From assembly GCF_008705135.1 (NCBI RefSeq), contig NZ_CP023694.1, positions 1,736,001 to 1,800,000 of the forward strand: a stretch of DNA of 64,000 nucleotides. The letters run 5' to 3'. The position numbers and the translations under genes are program-made. Positions 55,757-64,000 of this stretch are shown here, in pieces (the first letter of the stretch is position 1; each line of letters opens with the position of its first letter). Below the pieces are notes generated by a model. It was not told where the DNA came from. It did not search any database and worked only from the letters and a program-made list of their open reading frames with translations. This stretch comes from Streptomyces coeruleorubidus. GTDB lineage: Bacteria; Actinomycetota; Actinomycetes; Streptomycetales; Streptomycetaceae.

Positions 55757-55776
55757 GTAACCTCACAGTGAGTTAC
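55757..55776 (+). promoter_or_regulatory. BldD-binding palindrome in the bldD promoter
   Basis: GTAACCTCACAGTGAGTTAC is a near-perfect palindrome with the GTAAC/GTTAC ends of BldD boxes, and a further GTAAC lies 10 bases before it (55747-55751). It is 57 bases upstream of bldD. bldD is known to be autoregulated through such a site with c-di-GMP. The divergent pyrR promoter lies in the same 267-base gap. Confidence 0.8.
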
Positions 55777-55832
55777 CAGCCGCGCGGCCTGGCACCCACG
55801 CCAGACGCGTCGACACAGTGCCGGGGAGCTAT

Positions 55833-56336
55833 ATGTCCAGCGAATACGCCAAACAGCTCGGGGCCAAGCTCCGGGCGATCCGCACCCAGCAGGGCCTTTC
55901 CCTCCACGGTGTCGAGGAGAAGTCCCAGGGACGCTGGAAGGCGGTCGTGGTCGGTTCGTACGAGCGCGGCGACCGTGCCGTGACCGTGCAGCGCCTTGCC
56001 GAGCTGGCGGATTTCTACGGCGTTCCGGTGCAGGAGCTGCTCCCGGGCACCACCCCGGGCGGCGCCGCCGAGCCGCCGCCGAAGCTGGTCCTGGACCTGG
56101 AGCGGCTGGCCCCGGTGCCGGCCGAGAAGGCGGGCCCCCTTCAGCGCTACGCGGCCACGATCCAGTCGCAGCGCGGTGACTACAACGGCAAGGTGCTCTC
56201 GATCCGCCAGGACGACCTGCGCACACTCGCCGTCATCTACGACCAGTCGCCTTCGGTCCTCACCGAGCAGCTGATCAGCTGGGGTGTCCTGGACGCGGAC
56301 GCGCGCCGCGCGGTGGCCACCCACGAGGAGGCCTGA
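55833..56336 (+). CDS. bldD: developmental regulator BldD
   Basis: BldD with c-di-GMP represses sporulation genes in vegetative growth. The 167-residue protein starts at ATG 55833, with GGGGAG upstream. The XRE-type HTH covers about 10-70 (AKLRAIRTQQGLSLHGVEEK; VVVGSYERGDRAVTVQRLAE). The C-terminal c-di-GMP site is complete: RGD at 114-116 and RQDD at 125-128, the RxD and RxxD signature. It is divergent from pyrR. Confidence 0.99.
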   Translation: MSSEYAKQLGAKLRAIRTQQGLSLHGVEEKSQGRWKAVVVGSYERGDRAVTVQRLAELADFYGVPVQELLPGTTPGGAAEPPPKLVLDLERLAPVPAEKAGPLQRYAATIQSQRGDYNGKVLSIRQDDLRTLAVIYDQSPSVLTEQLISWGVLDADARRAVATHEEA

Positions 56337-56363
56337 CCGCTTCGGGGGGGACAGCAGAAACGT

Positions 56364-56409
56364 GCCGCCGGGGTGGCCGGAACCATATGGTTCCGGCCAC
56401 CCCGGCGGC
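56364..56409. terminator. 46-bp perfect palindrome, terminator of bldD
   Basis: The sequence from 56364 to 56409 is fully self-complementary (23-bp arms, centre CCATATGG) and is followed by TTTCT. It lies 28 bases after the bldD stop. As RNA it forms a very long hairpin; as DNA it could form a cruciform. Confidence 0.85.
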
Positions 56410-56444
56410 TTTCTGAGGGCCTGGCAGCCCTCGAAGGTACGGGA

Positions 56445-56490
56445 ACGCCGGAGGGCCCGCGGCAGTCACGCTGCGGGCCCTCCGGCGTTC
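56445..56490. terminator. second terminator hairpin, nusB side
   Basis: AACGCCGGAGGGCCCGC (56445-56461) pairs with GCGGGCCCTCCGGCGTT (56474-56490), a 17-bp stem and 12-base loop, 23 bases past the nusB stop. The convergent bldD and nusB genes therefore each have a hairpin. Confidence 0.85.
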
Positions 56491-56512
56491 TGTCTGCCTC
56501 AGACTCGTCGTC

Positions 56513-56947
56513 TCAGACTTCGTCGCGACGGAGCGAGGGCTTGAGCTCCTTCAGCCGTCCGAGCAGGCCGTTCACGAACGAGGGCGACTCGTCCGTGGAG
56601 AATTCCTTCGCCAGCTGCACCATCTCGTCGAGGACGACGGCGTCCGGGGTCTCGTCGACCCAGATCAGCTCATAGGCGCCGAGCCGCAGGATGTTGCGGT
56701 CGACGACCGGCATCCTGTCGAGCGTCCAGCCGACCGAGTACTGGGCGAGCAGCTCGTCGATGCGCTTCGCGCGCTGCGCGTAGCCCTCGACCAGCTCCAT
56801 CGTGTACTCGCTCACCGGCGGCTGCCGGGTGTCGGCCCGGGAGAGCCGGACCCAGTCGGCGAGGACGGTCAGGACCTCGGCGCCGCGCTGGTCGCCCTCG
56901 AAGAGGATCTGGAAGGCGCGCTTGCGGGCCGTGTTGCGGGCAGCCAC
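56513..56947 (-). CDS. nusB: transcription antitermination factor NusB
   Basis: NusB with NusE binds boxA RNA to keep RNA polymerase going through rRNA genes. The 144-residue protein shows ARNTARKRAFQILFEGDQRG, DRMPVVDRNILRLGAYELIW and VVLDEMVQLAKEFSTDESPS, which are standard NusB blocks. It starts 2 bases after the efp stop and is co-transcribed with it. Confidence 0.97.
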   Translation of the reverse strand: MAARNTARKRAFQILFEGDQRGAEVLTVLADWVRLSRADTRQPPVSEYTMELVEGYAQRAKRIDELLAQYSVGWTLDRMPVVDRNILRLGAYELIWVDETPDAVVLDEMVQLAKEFSTDESPSFVNGLLGRLKELKPSLRRDEV

Positions 56948-56949
56948 GG

Positions 56950-57516
56950 TTAGCTGTTCACCCGGCCGAGGTAGTCGCTGGTGCGGGTGTCGACCTTGAT
57001 CTTCTCACCGGTGGTGATGAAGAGCGGGACCTGGATCTGGTGACCGGTCTCCAGCGTGGCGGGCTTGGTGCCGCCGGTGGACCGGTCGCCCTGGACGCCC
57101 GGCTCGGTCTCCTGGACGACCAGCTCGACGGCGGCCGGCAGCTCGACGAAGAGCACCTCGCCCTCGTGCTGGGCGACCGTGGCCGTGAAGCCCTCGATCA
57201 GGAAGTTGGCGGCGTCGCCGACGGCCTTGCGGTCGACCATGAGCTGGTCGTAGGTCTCCATGTCCATGAAGACGAAGTAGTCGCCGTCCATGTAGGAGAA
57301 CTGCATGTCGCGCTTGTCGACGGTGGCCGTTTCGACCTTGACGCCGGCGTTGAAGGTCTTGTCGACGACCTTGCCGGAGAGCACGTTCTTGAGCTTGGTG
57401 CGCACGAAGGCCGGGCCCTTGCCGGGCTTGACGTGCTGGAACTCGACGACGGACCAGAGCTGGCCGCCTTCGAGCTTGAGCACCATGCCGTTCTTGAGGT
57501 CGTTCGTGGAAGCCAC
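56950..57516 (-). CDS. efp: translation elongation factor P
   Basis: EF-P helps ribosomes through consecutive prolines. The 188-residue protein starts at GTG 57516, with AGGAG upstream. Domain I has the loop [17 protein letters not shown], with Lys33 at the tip, and domains II-III end in the canonical [19 protein letters not shown]. No efp-modifying enzyme gene (epmA, earP, ymfI type) is nearby. The KPGKGPA loop has the Pro context of actinobacterial EF-P that can act unmodified (literature). Confidence 0.98.
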   Translation of the reverse strand: MASTNDLKNGMVLKLEGGQLWSVVEFQHVKPGKGPAFVRTKLKNVLSGKVVDKTFNAGVKVETATVDKRDMQFSYMDGDYFVFMDMETYDQLMVDRKAVGDAANFLIEGFTATVAQHEGEVLFVELPAAVELVVQETEPGVQGDRSTGGTKPATLETGHQIQVPLFITTGEKIKVDTRTSDYLGRVNS

Positions 57517-57565
57517 GGTTGCGGAATCTCCTGGACTGACGTACGACCCCGGGGCACGCACCTGC

Positions 57566-58675
57566 CTACAGGGCGAGCAGCTCCTTGGTCGTGATGGTGA
57601 GTAGCTCGGGTCCGCCATCCGCCTCGGGGCGGACGACGAGCGTGTCATCGATCCGGACACCGCCCCGTCCCGGGAGGTGGACCCCAGGTTCGACGGTGAC
57701 CGGCACGCAAGCGTCCAGTTTACCCATGGCCGCGGGACTCAATTGAGGGTCCTCGTCGATTTCGAGCCCCACCCCGTGTCCGGTCAGGGCCGTGAGGCCC
57801 TCCGTGTACCCCGCGGAGTCCAGCACCTGGCGGGCCGCGCGGTCGACGTCCCGGCAGGCGGCACCGGGTACCAGGCTCTCACGTCCGGCGCGCTGCGCCG
57901 CGAAGACCAGGTCGTACAGCTCGATCTGCCAGTCCGCGGGAGCGGTGCCGATGACGAAGGTACGGCCGATCTCGCAGCGGTAGCCGCGGTACGTCGCGCC
58001 GAGGCAGACCGAGAGGAAGTCGCCCTCCTCGACGCGGCGGTCGGTGGGCCGGTGCCCGGGCCGTCCGGCGTTCGGACCCGTGGCGACGGAGGTGGGGAAG
58101 GCCGGTCCGTCGGCCCCGTGATCCACGAGGCGTCTTTCGAGCTCCAGGGCGAGATGGCGCTCGGTCCGCCCGACGAGGATGGACTCCAGCAGTTCGCCGA
58201 GTGCCTGGTCGGCGATCTCGGCGCCGATGCGGAGGCAGGAGATCTCCTCCTCGTCCTTGACGACCCTGAGCTGCTCGACCGCGCCGCCGAGGTTGGCCAG
58301 GCGCAGCCCGGGGGCGACCGAGCCGAGGGCGCGGTGCCGGGCCACGGTGAGGTGGTGCTCCTCCACGGCGAGGGAGTCGGCACCCTGGCCCGCGGCGAGA
58401 CCGGCGGCCGCGACGGCCGGGTCGCCTCCGCCGACACCGGGCAGGGCCTGTACGCGCAGGGCCTCGTCGGGGCGCTCCTGCGTGGGGCGGTCGGCCGTCG
58501 GGCCCGCACACACCAGGAGGTCCTCGGTCTTGCCCAGCAGCAGAACGGCGCCGTGCGGGGCGGCGCCCGCGAGATAGCGCACATTGGCGGGGCGGGAGAC
58601 CAGCGCCGCCGCGCTGCCGCCCGCGTTGCAGTATTCCCTCAGACGCGTCCGGCGGGCCGCGTACACCTCTGACAT
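57566..58675 (-). CDS. M24 (aminopeptidase P-like) family protein with altered metal ligands
   Basis: The 369-residue protein has a creatinase/prolidase N-terminal domain (1-135) and a pita-bread M24 domain (about 145-365). In active M24B enzymes the five ligands are Asp, Asp, His, Glu, Glu. Here the corresponding positions read Cys224 ([10 protein letters not shown]), Glu235 (CEIGRTF), His300 (GHGVGLEI), Glu329 (VEPGV) and Asp343 (VRIDDT), so the first three-ligand pattern is changed. It could be a weak or metal-independent member. It sits 49 bases upstream of efp, the usual pepP-efp pairing. Confidence 0.85.
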   Translation of the reverse strand: MSEVYAARRTRLREYCNAGGSAAALVSRPANVRYLAGAAPHGAVLLLGKTEDLLVCAGPTADRPTQERPDEALRVQALPGVGGGDPAVAAAGLAAGQGADSLAVEEHHLTVARHRALGSVAPGLRLANLGGAVEQLRVVKDEEEISCLRIGAEIADQALGELLESILVGRTERHLALELERRLVDHGADGPAFPTSVATGPNAGRPGHRPTDRRVEEGDFLSVCLGATYRGYRCEIGRTFVIGTAPADWQIELYDLVFAAQRAGRESLVPGAACRDVDRAARQVLDSAGYTEGLTALTGHGVGLEIDEDPQLSPAAMGKLDACVPVTVEPGVHLPGRGGVRIDDTLVVRPEADGGPELLTITTKELLAL

Positions 58676-58974
58676 GACCCGAGCCTACGAGCGCCGGGGG
58701 GATGCCGCCGGTCGGGAGGGCCGAGTGGGGGTTGTCCGCGGGGGCTGGGCGGTACGCCTGCGCGCGGGTGGTGGGCCGGGCCGCTGCGGGCACGCGCCCT
58801 GAGCTGCGGGCAATCGTGCCTCCCCCAGTGCCTTAAGGGCCTGGGAGGTACCCCCAGGGCGGCACCCGTCCCAAAGAAGCGGCACCCCGTCGCGCCGGGC
58901 TGCGCGACGCCCCGGCCTCAGCACCGACGCTCAGGGCACCGGAAACGCCGGTTACCGCACCGACCCCACGCCGA
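58676..58974. other. 299-base gap between the peptidase and P-loop ATPase genes
   Basis: No gene is seen. It contains the second copy of a palindromic intergenic repeat (58817-58858) and GC-rich flanks. The promoter of the peptidase-efp-nusB unit should be in the left part (58676-58780), where GTGGGCCGGG and GGGGGTTG runs are seen but no clear -35/-10 boxes. Confidence 0.5.
58817..58858. repeat. palindromic intergenic repeat, copy 2
   Basis: CTCCCCCAGTGCCTTAAGGG followed by CCTGGGAGGTACCCCCAG is the reverse complement of the element at 26748-26788, with only a few differences. Unlike copy 1 it is not inside a MITE-like frame here. Confidence 0.7.
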
Positions 58975-59838
58975 CTACCACTGCGGCGGACTCGCGATCG
59001 ACCTGGCCAGCACATCGTCCAGCACCCGCGCCGTCTCCGGCACATCCAGCTGCGAGTTGTCGATGATCGGCAGACCGGACCCGTACCACCCGGCCATCCG
59101 CCCATGGATCCGGGCGACCTCCTCGTCGGTCAGCCGCCGATTGCCCGAGCGCTCCGCGTTGCGTTCCAGGACGATGTCCAGCCCGGGAAGGAGGACGACC
59201 GGCAGCAGGCCGGGCCCGACGTGCCGCTTCCAGCCGCCGAGGCCGACGACGGGCCGGTCGGGAAAGACCGCGTCGTCGAGGATGCAGGAGATGCCGTTGG
59301 CCAGGAAGTTCCGCGCGGCGAAACCGCAGGTGCGGCGGGCGAGGCGGTACTGCGCCTCGGAGTTGTCGTTCCACCCGGACTGGGGGTCGGCGAAGCCCGA
59401 GCGGACCCACTCGCGTACGTCGTCGAGGCTGATGTGCGCCGTCGGGACCCGGCGATGGTCCGCCCAGTACTTGGCGACACTGGTCTTCCCGGCACCAGCG
59501 GGCCCGATGAGCAGCACGGCGAGCGTCGTACCGGCCGGGTCGGGAACCGCCGCCGCGGGCGGGGGGCTGGGCATGGCGACCGGACCGCCGGGCGGCAGCG
59601 GCACATGGCCGGTGGTGTCCGGCGGCGGAGGAACAGAGGCCTGCGGCGGGGGCGCGGCCGGCCCGGGCGGGGGCACGGGATAACCGGGCGCCGGGGGCGG
59701 CGGGGGCACGGGCACGGAGCCCTGATGGGCACCCGGGTGGTGCGACCCCGGGTGGTGTGCGGCCGGCGACCAGCCGACGGCCGGTCCGTGCCCCGGCTGA
59801 TGGGGCGGCGGCAGCGGAGAACCCACTGCGTGCTGCAT
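58975..59838 (-). CDS. P-loop ATPase with proline-rich N terminus
   Basis: The 287-residue protein has a disordered Pro/His/Gly-rich region (1-100, with SVPVPPPPPAPGYPVPPPGP) and a zeta-toxin/AAA_33-like P-loop domain. Walker A is GPAGAGKTS (112-120). CILDDAVFPDRPV near 175 and IVLERNAERS near 215 resemble kinases of small substrates. It is reverse-oriented downstream of aroB, with 165 bases and a hairpin between. The function is unknown; the position next to the aro cluster is conserved in Streptomyces as I recall. Confidence 0.85.
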   Translation of the reverse strand: MQHAVGSPLPPPHQPGHGPAVGWSPAAHHPGSHHPGAHQGSVPVPPPPPAPGYPVPPPGPAAPPPQASVPPPPDTTGHVPLPPGGPVAMPSPPPAAAVPDPAGTTLAVLLIGPAGAGKTSVAKYWADHRRVPTAHISLDDVREWVRSGFADPQSGWNDNSEAQYRLARRTCGFAARNFLANGISCILDDAVFPDRPVVGLGGWKRHVGPGLLPVVLLPGLDIVLERNAERSGNRRLTDEEVARIHGRMAGWYGSGLPIIDNSQLDVPETARVLDDVLARSIASPPQW

Positions 59839-59880
59839 CCGGTGCCACTCCGTCTCGTACAGGCGATGGGCGCTGAACAG

Positions 59881-59920
59881 CGGGGGCGGAACCCGCTGCT
59901 ACCGAACGGTACCGCCCCCG
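59881..59920 (-). terminator. hairpin after aroB
   Basis: CGGGGGCGG (59881-59889) pairs with CCGCCCCCG (59912-59920), 9 bp, with an inner TACCG-AACGGTA stem in the loop. It lies about 85 bases past the aroB stop and probably ends the aro transcript. Confidence 0.65.
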
Positions 59921-60003
59921 GCCGGTGTTGTGTGAACGGCCTGGGGCGGTCCGAAGTGCCCGGCCCCGTAAGGTGATTTCGGGCGGAAGGCGCGCCTGGG
60001 TAC

Positions 60004-62785
<2,782 letters not shown>

Positions 62786-62928
62786 CGGTGCTCCTCAGTG
62801 TTCGCGACCTGCCTACTGCCCAGCGTACGCAGGTCCTCGCGTACGGCGACGGCCTGACCGGGTGCGCGGCCCCAGTCCGCCGCCTACGATCCTCCCACGT
62901 CCGGAGCGTGGGCCCGGCCGCCGGTCCA

Positions 62929-63324
62929 TCAGGCGGACGACGCCGGGCCGCCGGTCTGCTGCTGCGGCGCGTACGCGCCCAGGAAGTCCGCGCCGCTCTG
63001 CTGCTGCGCGGTCTGCGTCTGCTGCGGCGCGTAGGCGCCCAGATGGTCGGCTCCGCTGCCCTGCTGCTGCGCCTGCTGCGGTGCGTACTCCCCCAGGTAG
63101 TCCGCTCCGCGTCCCTGCCCGTACTGAGCCGCCGCGTGGACGGACACGCCGCTCCGCACGGCCCGCCGGTAGGCGATCTTGCGCTTGATCTTGACCACCC
63201 AGGTCGCGAGGACCGCGAGCACGATCAGGGCGAGCACCGTGATCTGCACCCAGTCGGGCAGGAATCCCAGCAGGGACTCGAATATCTGGGACTTGACGGA
63301 CGCCTGAGACATGCCGGCGGACAT
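62929..63324 (-). CDS. small membrane protein with GADxLGxYAPQQ repeats
   Basis: The 131-residue protein has one membrane helix (WVQITVLALIVLAVLATWVV, about 25-45), a basic stretch (KIKRKIAYRRAVRSG) and a Gln-rich cytoplasmic or surface tail with three repeats: GADYLGEYAPQQ, GADHLGAYAPQQ and GADFLGAYAPQQ, each about 20-22 residues apart. I do not recognise it. It lies between aroE and aroC, in the same direction as both. The repeats suggest a short linear motif used several times. Confidence 0.85.
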   Translation of the reverse strand: MSAGMSQASVKSQIFESLLGFLPDWVQITVLALIVLAVLATWVVKIKRKIAYRRAVRSGVSVHAAAQYGQGRGADYLGEYAPQQAQQQGSGADHLGAYAPQQTQTAQQQSGADFLGAYAPQQQTGGPASSA

Positions 63325-63375
63325 GGCTGGTTCTCCCCTCCCCTGTTCCGCCCCCTGCGGAACCGAGAGCGGATC

Positions 63376-64000
63376 TTATCGGGCCGCCAGAGCGCGCTCG
63401 CCCGCTTTTCGCATGGCGTCCAGCGGAGCCGGGGCCCGCCCCGTCATCTGCTCGACCTGCAGGACGGCCTGGTGCACCAGCAGGTCGAGGCCGCTGACGA
63501 CCGCGCCGCCGTACGCCGACCAGCGGGCGGCGAGGACGGTCGGCCAGGGGTCGTAGAGCACGTCGAACAGGGCCGTCGGGCGCTCCGGGACGCATCGGGC
63601 GAGGCCGTCGGTGACACCCGCCGGCGTGGTGCTGATCACCAGCGGGGCGTGCAGCGCCTGCTCGGCGTCCGCCCAGTCGGCGATGCGCACCGAGATCTCC
63701 AGCCGCTCGGCCCACTGCCGCATCTCGGCGGCCCGGGCCTCGCTGCGCACGTACACGGAGATCTCGCCCGGACAGACCCGGGACAGCGCGGCCAGTGCGG
63801 ACGAGGCGGTGGCGCCCGCGCCCAGGATCGCGGCGGCCTCGACCTTGTCGATGCCGTGCTCGCGCAAAGCCGCGACCATACCGGGGACGTCGGTGTTGTC
63901 GCCGGTCCGGCGGCCGTCCGGGGTGAGGACGACCGTGTTGACCGCATCGACGGAGGCCGCGGTCTCGCTGATCCCGTCGAGCAGAGGGATCACGGCCCTC
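63376..64000 (-). CDS. aroE: shikimate dehydrogenase, 5' end outside the window
   Basis: The C-terminal 208 codons are visible. NTVVLTPDGRRTGDNTDVPG holds the Asn/Asp shikimate-contacting residues, ILGAGATASSALAALSR is the NADP Gly-rich loop, and DVLYDPWPTVLAARW and LDLLVHQAVLQVEQMTGRAP are conserved near the end. The start codon lies beyond position 64000. The reading frame is open to the edge (codons AGG-GCC-GTG). Confidence 0.93.
   Translation of the reverse strand, partial: RAVIPLLDGISETAASVDAVNTVVLTPDGRRTGDNTDVPGMVAALREHGIDKVEAAAILGAGATASSALAALSRVCPGEISVYVRSEARAAEMRQWAERLEISVRIADWADAEQALHAPLVISTTPAGVTDGLARCVPERPTALFDVLYDPWPTVLAARWSAYGGAVVSGLDLLVHQAVLQVEQMTGRAPAPLDAMRKAGERALAAR

Overview
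The window is high-GC actinobacterial DNA and almost certainly comes from a Streptomyces chromosome. Codon third positions are G/C-rich, start codons are often GTG, and it holds bldD, sIHF, the rpoZ-gmk-sIHF block and the pyrR-to-pyrF cluster in the order I know from Streptomyces. It looks like conserved core chromosome with a few strain-variable inserts. I see no prophage, CRISPR array, restriction or other defence island, rRNA, or complete transposase gene.

Layout. 1-7.9 kb: a partial small membrane protein, a secreted C39-type cysteine peptidase, a uridine-kinase-like P-loop protein, a CbxX/EccA-like AAA ATPase, two CBS/DUF21 membrane proteins and a PH-like membrane protein. 7.9-12.4 kb: a reverse-strand unit ribE-ribM-ribBA-ribH-hisE-hisG behind an FMN riboswitch. 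12.6-15 kb: a chitinase-type promoter, an ECF41 sigma factor, a 480-bp repeat tract and the NmrA-like gene it probably controls. 15-21 kb: ROK regulator/MFS exporter pair, a uracil/xanthine permease, a GH6 cellulase-family protein and a DUF5995 protein. 21-29 kb: an amino-acid 2-monooxygenase/amidase pair closely resembling DavB/DavA, an APC amino-acid permease with an Lrp regulator, and a 230-bp MITE-like element sitting in the stop codons of two convergent genes.

29.5-45 kb: guaB1, barstar-like, SorC regulator, rpe, MMPL transporter, then rsmB, fmt, a small HTH protein, priA, metK, coaBC, rpoZ, gmk and sIHF. 45-55.6 kb: de novo pyrimidine synthesis in the transcribed order pyrR, pyrB, pyrC, a membrane protein, carA, carB, pyrD, pyrF. 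A PyrR-binding loop overlaps the pyrR ribosome binding site. 55.8-58.7 kb: divergent bldD with its autoregulatory palindrome, then nusB, efp and a peptidase P homologue with altered metal ligands. 59-64 kb: a proline-rich P-loop ATPase, aroB, aroK, aroC, a repeat-containing membrane protein and the 3' part of aroE.

The main functional units are riboflavin synthesis (FMN-controlled), UMP synthesis (PyrR-controlled), chorismate synthesis (aroE-aroC-aroK-aroB) and a probable lysine or other amino-acid uptake and oxidation module. The most interesting regulatory observations are a motif shared by the amidase and permease promoters, a chitinase-type promoter now sitting in front of an ECF41 sigma gene, the MITE insertion, and the ECF41-type promoter next to a 32-bp tandem repeat. 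I found no clear new multi-gene system; the amino-acid regulon and the captured promoter are the best candidates for follow-up.
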